Part shown: positions 6,821 through 15,212 of the stretch, piece by piece
Position numbering within the stretch: position 1 is the first letter of the stretch
How the letters are laid out: every line of letters begins with the position of its first letter
Assembly: GCA_947447315.1 (NCBI GenBank)
Contig: CANFJD010000025.1
Coordinates: 1-17,235 of the forward strand
Reading direction: 5' to 3'
Length of the DNA stretch: 17,235 bases
Origin: Fimbriimonadaceae bacterium
Lineage (GTDB): Bacteria; Armatimonadota; Fimbriimonadia; Fimbriimonadales; Fimbriimonadaceae
Position numbers and translations under genes: made by a program
Notes under the pieces: generated by a model
Told to the model about the DNA's origin: nothing
Database searches by the model: none
The model's input: only the letters and a program-made list of their open reading frames with translations

Positions 6821-9800
6821 TTGATCTCATTGACTACTGCCGCCCTGCTGGCGGTTCTTGCCCCCGTTGCCCCGCAAGCGAGTTCGGCGACGGCACTCGA
6901 CACTTCCGAACCTCGGTTGCTTCGCCAGCCAGCCATTAAAGGCGATACGGTCGTCTTCACGTACGCAGGTGACCTTTGGGTGGCAAAAACCGGCGGCGGG
7001 ACGGCACGGCGGCTCACCGCATCTAACGGGCAAGAGGGTGCGCCTCGGATATCGCCCGACGGAAACTGGGTGGCCTTCACGGCAACCTACGATGGTAATG
7101 CGGATGTTTATGTCATTCCCATCGAAGGCGGCGAACCGAAGCGGCTTACGTTTGATCCCGAACCGGACTTGGTGTCTAACTGGACGCCTGATGGGAAGAT
7201 CGCCTACGTCTCGCAGGCCGGCAACTTTACGAACCGACAGCAACGCCTTTGGTTAGTAGATCCTAATGGTGGTATCTCGCAGCGCACGGTGATCGCCGAA
7301 GCCGCAAACGTTTCGTATTTCCCGAGTGGTGACAAGATTGCTTACAATCGTCGCAACAGCTATAACTTTAACTGGCGACGGTATCGCGGCGGCACTCAAG
7401 GTGTCGTTTCAATCTACGACTTCAAGTCGAACAAGTACGAGGAGTTACCCACCGGTCGGGAGCAGAATTACTGGCCGATGGTGGTAAAGGATTCCATTTA
7501 CTTCCTGAGCGACAAGAATCTCGCAACACTGAACCTTTACCGCTACGACACGGCTTCGAAAAAGACGACTCAGCTGACCCGATTTACCGACGCTGACATC
7601 AAGAATCCCAGCACGGACGGAAGCTCAATCGTTTACGAGCGCGATGGTTTGCTCTATCGATACGATATCGCCAGCAATACCATCGAAAACCTCAAGCCGA
7701 AGATCAAGGCAGAGAACCTAGCCGCTCGCCCGTACCTGCGGGATTTGGGCCGGGAAATCTCTGATTTTTCCCTGTCGCCATCGGGAGCTCGACTGGTAGT
7801 TGCGGCGCGAGGCGAACTGTTTAGCGTTCCGGCCAAGCAGGGCGATACTCGAAACATTTCACAGACCAGCGGGGCTCGCGAAGGTCTCCCAGTCTGGTCA
7901 CCGGACGGAAAATCCATCGCGTATGTAAGCGATGAATCGGGCGAGAAGGCCGTTTACGTCCGTTCCCAATTAGGGGGAACTCCGACAAAACTGACGGATG
8001 CGCTTCCGGTGGTTAGCTTGGATTACTCCCCGGACAGCAAACTCCTGGCAGTCACTCTGAACGATGGTTCGCTGCACTTGCTGGACGTTGCGACGAAGAA
8101 GTTGACGCTGGTTCAAAAGCCCAGCTATGGTATTAGTGGATTCGAATTTAGCCCCGACAGCAAGTGGGTCGCGTTCGCGACTGCGGGCCGAAATCGTTTT
8201 GGATCCATCCAACTGTTCGAGATCGCCACGGGCAAGACGACGGCAGTAACTAGCGGTCGTTACGACGACAGTTCGCCGACATGGGACCAAACAGGGAAGT
8301 ACCTTTACTTCATTTCCGCCCGCAGCTTTAATCCTGGGCCCGGCAAATTTGAGCTGAGCCTGAAGGTTGAGGACACGGACCGGGTGTACGCAATCCCGCT
8401 ATCCAAGGACCAGAGCAATCCGTTGTTCGCTCCGAGCGACGAAGAGCCGGTGAAAGATGATGCGCCAAAACCGGCGCCCGCTGCGCCTGCGAAACCCGAT
8501 GCAGCGCCGAAATCAGAAGGCGTGAAGATTGACTTTGACGGCATCGAAGCGCGAGCGTTCGTATTGCCATGGGGGCCGGGAAGTTACCGCGGACTCATTG
8601 GCGTGCGAGATGGCGTCATCGTGAACACAGGTGGAACGTTAAACCAGTTCAGCTTTGCCAGCCGGGAAAGCACGCCAATCATTAACGGTCTTTTGGGCGG
8701 ATACACGCTAAACGCCTCTCGCACCAAGTTGGCGTACTATGCCGGGGGAATCCTTGGAATAGTAGATCTGCGTCCCGGGGTAGCCGTGGGGCAGGGCCGC
8801 GTGGACGTTTCGGACGTTCAAGCGATTATTAATCCGCGTGACGAGTGGAAGCAGATGTATTGGGAAACGTGGCGATACGTTCGTGACGAATACTACGATC
8901 CCAATCTTCGTGGCCTGAATTGGAAGGCGATCGGGGAGCAGTACGCCAAGTACTTGCCTTACATCAATCACCGCGGAGACCTGAACTACGTGATCGGGCT
9001 GCTGATTGGCGAAACGGGAACGGGGCATAGCTACGTTTCTGGCGGTGACCTGGGCACGGGGCCACGACCGATTCCGGTCGGCAATCTTGGAGCTGATTAC
9101 GAAGTTTCGGGCAATAACCTTCGGTTCAAGAAGATCTACCGAGGCGACAACTACGAGGAAACGCGGCGTGGTCCCCTTGGTGAACCCGGAGTGGATGTCC
9201 GAGACCGGGATTTCCTGCTAGAAATCGATGGCAAGCCGGTCAATGCCAACGTCCATCCGGCGTCGCTGATGTACAACAAGATTGGCAAGTTCGTCACGCT
9301 GACCGTGAACGATAAGCCGACACTAGAAGGCGCGAGAAAGGTTCGGGTGCGGCCGATTGCTACAGAAGGAAATCTTCGTTACCTCGACTTCGTGGAAACG
9401 TGCCGAAAGCGAGTAGAGCAACTGTCCGGCGGCCGAATTGGCTACATGCACATTCCTAACACCGCGTTTGAAGGATCCGTCGAGCTGATTCGGGGCTATT
9501 ACAGCCAAACCGATAAGGATGCGGTGTTGGTAGACGAGCGATGGAACGGCGGCGGCTACATTCAGCCGTGGTTCGTCGACACGTTGGCTCGCCGAAAGCG
9601 GGCGCTGATCCAACCGCGACACGGGGCAGATTGGGAAGATGCGGTCGCGATCGAAGGACCGAAGGCGCTCTTGATCAATAGTTACGCTGGTTCTGGCGGA
9701 GACTTCTTCCCCTGGATGTTCCGACAGAGCAAGCTTGGTCCGCTGATCGGCACCCGAACGTGGGGCGGCCTGGTTGGAATCAACGGTGGACTCCAGTTAC

Positions 9801-10051
9801 TAGATGGCGGCACGGTGAACGCTCCGGCGTTTGCTATCTACGATCGGGATACCTTTAATATCATTGCGGAGAATACGGGTGTCGACCCGGACATCGACGT
9901 CGATATGCGACCGGATGATTGGGCTAAGGGCTACGACGCGCAGCTGGAAGCGGGGGTCAAGTACCTGCTGGAGCAGCTCGCGAAGCAACCTGCACCGAAG
10001 GTTCGCACGGGCGTACCGACCGTCGGTCCTAAGGGCCGCGTCGGCGGCTAG
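6821..10051 (+). CDS. tricorn-type S41 protease, exported
   Basis: The 1076-residue protein has the full tricorn plan: a hydrophobic N-terminal signal (about residues 1-23, ending QASSA), two beta-propeller regions with TolB/WD-type repeats such as GAPRISPDGNWVAFT and GLPVWSPDGKSIAYVSDE (about 30-310 and 315-540), an Ala/Pro-rich linker near 545-570, a PDZ-like part (about 760-860), and an S41 peptidase core. Catalytic residues by position and context are His736 in GTGHSY, Ser958 in AGSGGDFFPWMF and Glu1017 in AENTGVDPD. Their spacing is close to that of archaeal tricorn. Family members cut peptides, often downstream of the proteasome. This one seems to be exported, so a periplasmic peptide-processing role is inferred. 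TTG 6821 directly abuts the -10 box, so the in-frame TTG at 6830 is the likelier start. Confidence 0.93.
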   Translation: MISLTTAALLAVLAPVAPQASSATALDTSEPRLLRQPAIKGDTVVFTYAGDLWVAKTGGGTARRLTASNGQEGAPRISPDGNWVAFTATYDGNADVYVIPIEGGEPKRLTFDPEPDLVSNWTPDGKIAYVSQAGNFTNRQQRLWLVDPNGGISQRTVIAEAANVSYFPSGDKIAYNRRNSYNFNWRRYRGGTQGVVSIYDFKSNKYEELPTGREQNYWPMVVKDSIYFLSDKNLATLNLYRYDTASKKTTQLTRFTDADIKNPSTDGSSIVYERDGLLYRYDIASNTIENLKPKIKAENLAARPYLRDLGREISDFSLSPSGARLVVAARGELFSVPAKQGDTRNISQTSGAREGLPVWSPDGKSIAYVSDESGEKAVYVRSQLGGTPTKLTDALPVVSLDYSPDSKLLAVTLNDGSLHLLDVATKKLTLVQKPSYGISGFEFSPDSKWVAFATAGRNRFGSIQLFEIATGKTTAVTSGRYDDSSPTWDQTGKYLYFISARSFNPGPGKFELSLKVEDTDRVYAIPLSKDQSNPLFAPSDEEPVKDDAPKPAPAAPAKPDAAPKSEGVKIDFDGIEARAFVLPWGPGSYRGLIGVRDGVIVNTGGTLNQFSFASRESTPIINGLLGGYTLNASRTKLAYYAGGILGIVDLRPGVAVGQGRVDVSDVQAIINPRDEWKQMYWETWRYVRDEYYDPNLRGLNWKAIGEQYAKYLPYINHRGDLNYVIGLLIGETGTGHSYVSGGDLGTGPRPIPVGNLGADYEVSGNNLRFKKIYRGDNYEETRRGPLGEPGVDVRDRDFLLEIDGKPVNANVHPASLMYNKIGKFVTLTVNDKPTLEGARKVRVRPIATEGNLRYLDFVETCRKRVEQLSGGRIGYMHIPNTAFEGSVELIRGYYSQTDKDAVLVDERWNGGGYIQPWFVDTLARRKRALIQPRHGADWEDAVAIEGPKALLINSYAGSGGDFFPWMFRQSKLGPLIGTRTWGGLVGINGGLQLLDGGTVNAPAFAIYDRDTFNIIAENTGVDPDIDVDMRPDDWAKGYDAQLEAGVKYLLEQLAKQPAPKVRTGVPTVGPKGRVGG

Positions 10052-10060
10052 GGTAAATCA

Positions 10061-10092
10061 ATCCCCGGAAGTGGCTTGCCGCTTTCGGGGAT
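10061..10092 (+). terminator. strong hairpin after the protease gene
   Basis: Bases 10061-10075 pair with 10078-10092 over 14 positions with two G-U pairs, leaving a CTTG loop. It starts 9 bases after the protease stop codon. There is no following run of T, so it is an atypical terminator or an mRNA-stabilising structure. It also encloses the first possible start codon (TTG 10076, in the loop) and the GGGGA before the second (TTG 10097). Confidence 0.45.
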
Positions 10093-10801
10093 AACTTTGT
10101 CCAAAGCACCTTCAATTCGTTCTAAATCAGCCATCCAAGCGGCAGCCCTGTTGTCCGTGCTCTTTTGGCTGGTGCCAGCTTTGGATCGATTGTTGCTGCC
10201 ATTGGTTTATCTGAATGTTCACATTCATGAGTGGTGCCATGCGGTGATGGCGATCGCGACCGGTGGGGCAGTCCAGCACATTATGGTTTTCGCCCAAGGA
10301 AATGGGGTTACTCCCGTCTCGGGCGGGTCATTGCCTCTTGTGGCAGCCGCCGGGTACTTGGGAGCTAGCGCGATTGGCGGATGGATGCAGTGGTCCTCTC
10401 GAACGCAGGATGGAGCGAGGTTGACCCTAAAGGTGGTTGGCACCGGGCTGGCCGTTTCGGTGCTTATCTGGGTCCGGGGCGATGCTGTGGGGGTCACTAC
10501 CGGAATCTTGTGGGCGGCCGCACTATGGTTTGCCGCCTTGAAATTTTCGGGAGATGCACTCGTATTTGTTGCCCAATTTGTCGGGCTTCAACAGTGCATC
10601 AACTCTATTCAATCGGTGCTGACGCTTTACCGACTGACAGCCTTCGGAGAAACGCAGAGCGATGCCGGCATTCTCGCGGATGCCACCGGAACGTCGCCGA
10701 TTTTCTGGGCAGTCTTGTGGTGCGGGATTAGCTTGGCGGTTGTATTCGTCTCGCTACGAAGAGCTTGGAGTAACCCGGATGCTAAACCCGCCCGTCGCTA
10801 G
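10076..10801 (+). CDS. M50B-like membrane metallopeptidase
   Basis: The product is an integral membrane protein with about six hydrophobic segments. The zinc-site motif HEWCH (residues 51-55 counted from TTG 10076), followed by AVMAIATGG, matches the 'HExxHaxxAxxtGG' signature of the M50B-like family. The expected GxG/GG and AAGYLG segments follow (near 75-97). Family members resemble site-2 proteases that cut within membranes, but M50B-like proteins are largely uncharacterised. The second metal ligand is not certain. The start is uncertain: TTG 10076 is the longest choice and lies in a hairpin loop, while TTG 10097 (residue 8, giving LSKAPSIRSK) lies just after the hairpin with GGGGA 5 bases upstream and I think is at least as likely. 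It lies between the protease and the sugar importer; no operon promoter is visible before it. Confidence 0.8.
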   Translation: MPLSGITLSKAPSIRSKSAIQAAALLSVLFWLVPALDRLLLPLVYLNVHIHEWCHAVMAIATGGAVQHIMVFAQGNGVTPVSGGSLPLVAAAGYLGASAIGGWMQWSSRTQDGARLTLKVVGTGLAVSVLIWVRGDAVGVTTGILWAAALWFAALKFSGDALVFVAQFVGLQQCINSIQSVLTLYRLTAFGETQSDAGILADATGTSPIFWAVLWCGISLAVVFVSLRRAWSNPDAKPARR

Positions 10802-10836
10802 ATTGACGGAGCATCACTTGAAAATCGATTTCGGCA

Positions 10837-10842
10837 TATAAT
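10837..10842 (+). promoter_or_regulatory. -10 box TATAAT in a GCATATAATT motif, importer promoter
   Basis: TATAAT lies in GCATATAATT (10834-10843), the same 10-mer as before the protease gene. The GTG start is 9 bases after the box. TTGACG at 10803-10808 is 28 bases upstream, too far for a normal -35. A palindrome AAATCGATTT (10822-10831) lies just upstream and could be an operator, but a 10-base palindrome is weak evidence. Confidence 0.5.
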
Positions 10843-10851
10843 TCCGGTTGA

Positions 10852-12225
10852 GTGAAGACGCTCTTTTTCGCCGTGCTGGCAGGGTTGCTAGCATTCACCG
10901 CGTTCATAACGGCCACGCAACCAAAGGTAGACCTTAAAGGGCGTACGCCGATCTTTTGGTCTACCGACCTTAACCCTCTGCGCACGGAGCAGGTGGGGCT
11001 CTTCAACCGTTTGCATCCCAAGATTCTGTTGGATGTAGATCCGAACAACGGTAATCGAGAAAAGGTGATTGTCCAGAGTCAAGCCGGTGTGGGGCCGGAT
11101 GTGTTTGATTTTTGGGGAGAGGCAAATTTTGATGCCTTTATCCAAAGCGGCACGGCATTGGATCTCACGGATGCCTTGAAGGCAAGAGGCATTGATTTTG
11201 AGAAGGAAGTCTGGCCGTTAGCGCTCGCCTGGACGGTGAAAAAGGGCAGGGTCTTTGCAATCCCCGCTAATGTTGGGACCGACGCGGTTTGGTTCCATAA
11301 AGATCTCTTCGACAAGCAGGGCATCCCTTATCCAAAGGATGACTGGACGCTGGCTGATTTCATTGAAACGGCCAAGAAGATGACGATCCGAGACGAAAAG
11401 GGTCGAGTAACCCAGTACGGAGCATTGATCGAAGTCGACCGCTTTTACAACGAGTGGCTGGCCTCGTTCGGGGGAGATCTATGGAGCGAGGATGGAACGG
11501 AATGTCTGATAGATTCACCCGAGTCGATTGCGTGCCTCCAAGCGGGCTACGACTTTCTTTACACCTACAAAGTGTCGCCAACTCCGGCGGATGAGAGTTC
11601 AATCGCCGCCAGCGGCGGCTGGGGCGGGACGGCGGGATCGATGGCCTACTTCCGTCGCAAAGTCGGAGCGATGTCACCGGGTGGCCGCTGGTGGCTAGCT
11701 CAGTTGAGGGACGATATCAAGTTGAAGGGATACCAACTGGGCGCCGTGACACCACCGGTTGCTAAGTACGCGAAATTTAGCAGCGGCGGCACTCGGGCGG
11801 TAATGGTGAATGCGTTTTCTCCAAACCGAGAAGAAGCGATTGAATTTGCGATCTACCTGATGGAGGAGCCCTATAACACTCTGCTCAACGATCAGGCGGA
11901 TGCCCTTTCCGGCGTGAAGTCGGCGGCATACACCGAGAGATACATCAAGAATCCCCTTGATCCCGGGGCTGATTTCCACTTGGCATTTCGAAAAACGTTG
12001 GAGATGGGCGTTCAACTTCGAAGCACGCCGTTTCTCCCGCGAAGCGAATTTGAGCTCTATCTCAACCGACAGATTGACTTGGTTAAGTTGAATATGAAAA
12101 AACCCGCGGATGCCCTTCGGGATGCGAAGCGAGACATTATGGAAGCGCTGCACCGGAATGTGAGTCGTGACGCTGAACTGCAGGCGGAATATGACCGACG
12201 TATCGCCACCCGGAGGTCGTCGTGA
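10852..12225 (+). CDS. ABC importer sugar-binding protein (family 1)
   Basis: This extracellular solute-binding protein of the carbohydrate-uptake type 1 class captures a sugar outside the inner membrane and hands it to the two permeases encoded next. It has an N-terminal hydrophobic segment MKTLFFAVLAGLLAFTAF (read with initiator Met at GTG) but no lipobox cysteine, so it is a periplasmic or membrane-anchored form rather than a lipoprotein. GPDVFDFWGE (residues 81-90) and GRVFAIPANVGTDAVWFHKD are typical of the family, as is the length of 457 residues. GTG 10852 is 9 bases after a TATAAT box. Its stop overlaps the first permease start as GTGA. The sugar is not identifiable from sequence; nearby GH172 and GH10 genes suggest plant-derived oligosaccharides. 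Confidence 0.93.
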   Translation: MKTLFFAVLAGLLAFTAFITATQPKVDLKGRTPIFWSTDLNPLRTEQVGLFNRLHPKILLDVDPNNGNREKVIVQSQAGVGPDVFDFWGEANFDAFIQSGTALDLTDALKARGIDFEKEVWPLALAWTVKKGRVFAIPANVGTDAVWFHKDLFDKQGIPYPKDDWTLADFIETAKKMTIRDEKGRVTQYGALIEVDRFYNEWLASFGGDLWSEDGTECLIDSPESIACLQAGYDFLYTYKVSPTPADESSIAASGGWGGTAGSMAYFRRKVGAMSPGGRWWLAQLRDDIKLKGYQLGAVTPPVAKYAKFSSGGTRAVMVNAFSPNREEAIEFAIYLMEEPYNTLLNDQADALSGVKSAAYTERYIKNPLDPGADFHLAFRKTLEMGVQLRSTPFLPRSEFELYLNRQIDLVKLNMKKPADALRDAKRDIMEALHRNVSRDAELQAEYDRRIATRRSS

Positions 12226-13220
12226 GCATAGCGTCAACGGTGAAGCCAGGGGTGGCGTCGAAACGATCTCGTAATCGACGGAGCTTGAGCGAACTTTGGA
12301 TTGCGATCCTGTTTCTTCTTCCGAATCTAACCGGATTCGTTGTATTTACGGCGGGGCCGGTCGTGATTTCGTTGGTGAATTCTTTCACCGATAAGTCGCT
12401 CCTGACGCAGCAGACTCACTGGGTTGGATTTCGCAATTACGCTGACCTGGCCGCGGATCCTCTCTTCTGGATTTTCCTGGTGAACACGATTTATATGTTC
12501 ATTGGCTTGCCGTTTGCGATGGCCGGTTCGTTATTTTTAGCGACTCTCCTTCACCAGAAGATCAAAGGATCTACGATCTTTCGGACTTTGCTCTATCTGC
12601 CGAGCTTTACAGCGGGAGTCGCCACGATGATTCTTTGGAAGCAGCTTTTCAATCCGGATTATGGACTCATCAACTCGGCGCTGAGCACGCTGGGAGTTCC
12701 GCGTGAGCAGTTGCCGCAGTGGCTGAATTCTACGAAGAATCTGCTCGCGATTGATCCCGAACGATTGGCTTTCAACCCTAGCCAGTGGGGGATCGGAGCC
12801 CGCGACGCACTCGTCTTGATGGGTATTTGGGGAGCGATCGGCGGTGGCAATATGTTGCTCTACCTCGCCGCTTTATCAAACGTGCCCGAAGAGCTGAATG
12901 AGGCCGCGCAGCTCGACGGAGCATCCGGCTGGCAATCATTCCGCAATGTGACCTGGCCACAACTGGCCCCGACAACCTTCTTCATCGTGATCATGAGCTT
13001 AATTGGCGGGTTCCAAGGGGGCTTCGATCAGGCGAAGGTGATGACGAATGGTGGCCCGGCCAATACGACGACGACGTTGGCATTCCACATTTATCAGAAA
13101 GGCTTTGAACAGTTTCAGGTCGGCTACGCGAGTGCGGTCAGTTGGGCACTCTTCGCAATTGTATTTGCCGTCACCATCGTGAACTGGAAATTTGGTAATC
13201 GGGAGGATCTGGTTTCGTGA
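12222..13220 (+). CDS. ABC sugar importer permease 1 (MalF/UgpA type)
   Basis: This 332-residue inner-membrane subunit has six hydrophobic segments and the coupling loop ELNEAAQLDGASGWQSF (EAA at 227-229), which contacts the ATPase. The N-terminal cytosolic tail is basic (VASKRSRNRR). Between the third and fourth segments an extra loop of about 50 residues (roughly 147-197) protrudes into the periplasm, longer than in many relatives. GTG 12222 overlaps the binding-protein stop by 4 bases, and its own stop overlaps the next permease start the same way, so the three genes form one translationally coupled operon. It should form a heterodimer channel with the second permease. Confidence 0.94.
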   Translation: MSIASTVKPGVASKRSRNRRSLSELWIAILFLLPNLTGFVVFTAGPVVISLVNSFTDKSLLTQQTHWVGFRNYADLAADPLFWIFLVNTIYMFIGLPFAMAGSLFLATLLHQKIKGSTIFRTLLYLPSFTAGVATMILWKQLFNPDYGLINSALSTLGVPREQLPQWLNSTKNLLAIDPERLAFNPSQWGIGARDALVLMGIWGAIGGGNMLLYLAALSNVPEELNEAAQLDGASGWQSFRNVTWPQLAPTTFFIVIMSLIGGFQGGFDQAKVMTNGGPANTTTTLAFHIYQKGFEQFQVGYASAVSWALFAIVFAVTIVNWKFGNREDLVS

Positions 13221-14038
13221 AACTAAAAACTTGGCAACTGGTTCTGATTTACGGAACGCTGACTCTCATCTCACTATCGACTCTGATGCCGTTCTTGTGG
13301 ATGGTTCTCACTTCGTTCAAGCCGCTGGAAGAAGTCACAAATATCACGCCAGTCCCGGTCAAGCCACACCCGCAGAACTATCTGGAAGTCAGCGATCAAG
13401 CGCGCTACTTCGGTCGGTATTACCTGAACAGTTTGTTTGTGGCATCGTGGGTGACCTTCCTGACAATCCTAACGAGCAGCATGGCGGCATTCGCATTTGC
13501 GAGACTCCGCTGGCCCGGGCGAAACCAGGTGTTTACGCTCTATCTGGCTACGATGATGATCCCGGGAGTGGTGACCATGATTCCCAATTTTGCCGTGATG
13601 GTTCAGCTCCGCCTGTTGGATAGTTACCAAGGATTGATCATCCCGGCATCGTTTTCTGCGTTTGGAACATTCATGTTGCGGCAGTTCATGCTGGGGATTC
13701 CCAAGGCACTCGATGAGGCGAGCATCATCGATGGTGCCGGTGCGTGGCGCGTATTCTTCGATGTGATCATGCCCCTGGCCCGCCCGGGGATCATAACGCT
13801 GGCGATCTTCACGTTCCTAGGTAACTACGGGAACCTTTTCTGGCCGCTGATCATGATCAAGAGCGAAAGTATGAGGACCCTACCAATCGGTCTTTTGGCC
13901 TTCGATAGTAGCTACAACAAGGCAACGCACCTGATGATGGCGGCGGCGGTCATGAGCCTGGTTCCGCCGATGCTGCTGTTTATCGTGAGCCAGAAATACC
14001 TGGTGAAGGGAATTCAGCTGGGCGCAGTGAAGGGATAA
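13217..14038 (+). CDS. ABC sugar importer permease 2 (MalG/UgpE type)
   Basis: The second transmembrane subunit has 273 residues and six hydrophobic segments. The first segment is followed by LWMVLTSFKPLEEV, typical of MalG-type subunits. The coupling motif is DEASIIDGAGAWRVF (EAS at 167-169), then the usual proline after the loop. It starts at GTG overlapping the first permease's stop by 4 bases. No ATP-binding gene follows; nadA is next, with its own promoter. The importer must therefore use an ATPase from elsewhere, as many sugar importers do with a shared MsmK/MalK-type protein. Confidence 0.94.
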   Translation: MKLKTWQLVLIYGTLTLISLSTLMPFLWMVLTSFKPLEEVTNITPVPVKPHPQNYLEVSDQARYFGRYYLNSLFVASWVTFLTILTSSMAAFAFARLRWPGRNQVFTLYLATMMIPGVVTMIPNFAVMVQLRLLDSYQGLIIPASFSAFGTFMLRQFMLGIPKALDEASIIDGAGAWRVFFDVIMPLARPGIITLAIFTFLGNYGNLFWPLIMIKSESMRTLPIGLLAFDSSYNKATHLMMAAAVMSLVPPMLLFIVSQKYLVKGIQLGAVKG

Positions 14039-14043
14039 TCCAA

Positions 14044-14066
14044 TCCGCCTACACTGGGTAGACGGA
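14044..14066 (+). terminator. hairpin after the importer operon
   Basis: TCCGCCTAC (14044-14052) pairs with GTAGACGGA (14058-14066) over 8 of 9 positions around a 5-base loop. It starts 6 bases after the permease stop. There is no T-run, so termination is only possible. It sits just upstream of nadA's -10 box and might instead affect that promoter. Confidence 0.35.
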
Positions 14067-14071
14067 GTCCG

Positions 14072-14077
14072 TATACT
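14072..14077 (+). promoter_or_regulatory. -10 box TATACT, leaderless-type nadA promoter
   Basis: TATACT is followed by exactly 6 bases and then ATG 14084. No Shine-Dalgarno sequence and no -35 are seen. The transcript should begin at or beside the start codon. I see no sign of a NiaR-type or other operator that I can name. Confidence 0.55.
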
Positions 14078-14083
14078 CTGTGT

Positions 14084-15187
14084 ATGGCGGCGGTTCAAGT
14101 GCCTCTTCCGGCTGATTATGTTGACCGTAGCCCCGAAGAGCTAGCGGAGCGGATTCGGGCGGCAAAGGCTAAGCTGGGCGACAGACTAGTCATCCTGGGC
14201 CATCACTACCAGCGCGATGAAATCATTGAGCATGCTGACTTCCGCGGGGACAGCTACAAGCTCGCAAAGGACGCCAATCTCCGCCCCGAAGCTGAGTTTA
14301 TCGTCTTCTGCGGTGTCCACTTCATGGCCGAATCGGCCGATATCCTTACCCCTGACCACGTTAAGGTGATTCTTCCCAACTTAGCCGCGGGATGCTCAAT
14401 GGCCGATATGGCGAGTATTTTCCAAGTACGGCGGGCATGGAAGGACATCGGCACCGCGCTTGGAACGACGGAAGGCGTAATCCCCGTCACCTACATTAAC
14501 TCGGCCGCAAATTTGAAGGCATTCGTGGGAGAACACGGAGGGACGGTTTGCACCAGCACGAACGCGCCAACGGCCGTCGCCTGGGCTCTGGAGCAAGGAG
14601 AAAAGGTTTTGTTCTTTCCCGACCAACACCTTGGCCGCAATACCGGCGTGAGGCTAGGTTTTGATCCCGATGCAGACATGCTGGTGTGGGATCCGTTCAA
14701 ACCGATGGGAGGGCATACTCCGGACGAGATTCAGCGGGCTAAGTTCCTGCTTTGGAAAGGGCACTGTAGTGTTCACAAGCGATTTTCGGTGGCGCAAATT
14801 GAGGCGGCGCGGGAGTCTCATCCAGGGGTCACGGTGTTAGTGCATCCAGAGTGCGAACTAGACGTCGTGCGAGCGGCTGACCTTAACGGGTCCACCGAGT
14901 TCATTTTGAAATCGGTTGAGAACTCGGCGGCGGGATCGACATGGGCGATCGGGACCGAGATCAATCTGGTTTCGCGATTGGCGAAAGAGCATCCTGACAA
15001 AACGATCTTCTGTTTGGATCCCCAAATCTGTCCTTGCAGCACGATGTATCGAATTCATCCAAGCTTCTTGGCTTGGACTTTGGAGAATCTGGCCGAAGGC
15101 AATCTGGTGAATCAAGTGCAGGTGCCGGAAGATGTGAAAGTATGGTCCCGAGTAGCTCTTCAGCGCATGTTGACTGTATGGGCCTAG
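14084..15187 (+). CDS. nadA: quinolinate synthase
   Basis: This [4Fe-4S] enzyme condenses iminoaspartate with dihydroxyacetone phosphate to quinolinate in de novo NAD synthesis and acts in the cytosol. The 367-residue length matches the longer NadA type. Cluster cysteines are expected at Cys104 in AAGCSMADM, Cys228 in WKGHCSVHKRF and one of Cys316/Cys318 in QICPCSTMYRI. The phrases LGHHYQRDEI near residue 40 and HPECELD (254-260) are also family marks, and TSTNAP near 157-162 suits substrate binding. No nadB or nadC is beside it. The ATG start agrees with the -10 box 6 bases upstream. Confidence 0.96.
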   Translation: MAAVQVPLPADYVDRSPEELAERIRAAKAKLGDRLVILGHHYQRDEIIEHADFRGDSYKLAKDANLRPEAEFIVFCGVHFMAESADILTPDHVKVILPNLAAGCSMADMASIFQVRRAWKDIGTALGTTEGVIPVTYINSAANLKAFVGEHGGTVCTSTNAPTAVAWALEQGEKVLFFPDQHLGRNTGVRLGFDPDADMLVWDPFKPMGGHTPDEIQRAKFLLWKGHCSVHKRFSVAQIEAARESHPGVTVLVHPECELDVVRAADLNGSTEFILKSVENSAAGSTWAIGTEINLVSRLAKEHPDKTIFCLDPQICPCSTMYRIHPSFLAWTLENLAEGNLVNQVQVPEDVKVWSRVALQRMLTVWA

Positions 15188-15200
15188 GACTTGATTCGCT

Positions 15201-15206
15201 TAAAAT
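15201..15206 (+). promoter_or_regulatory. -10 box TAAAAT, leaderless-type GH10 promoter
   Basis: TAAAAT is followed by exactly 6 bases and then ATG 15213, with no Shine-Dalgarno sequence. A TTGACT at 15170-15175 is 25 bases upstream of the box, too far for a usual -35. Confidence 0.5.
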
Positions 15207-15212
15207 AGGCAC

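Noticed and set aside
6701..6824. The +1 frame stays open beyond the GH172 stop and ends by overlapping TTG 6821, suggesting a frameshifted C-terminal extension
   Set aside because: The GH172 frame ends naturally in a tail like that of relatives (HRWRDCWR then WGN). The extension matches no family I know, and it contains the TATAAT promoter box.
10803..10808. TTGACG as the -35 of the binding-protein promoter
   Set aside because: It is 28 bases from the TATAAT box, far beyond the usual 16-19.
15170..15175. TTGACT as the -35 of the GH10 promoter
   Set aside because: It is 25 bases from the -10 box and lies inside the end of nadA.
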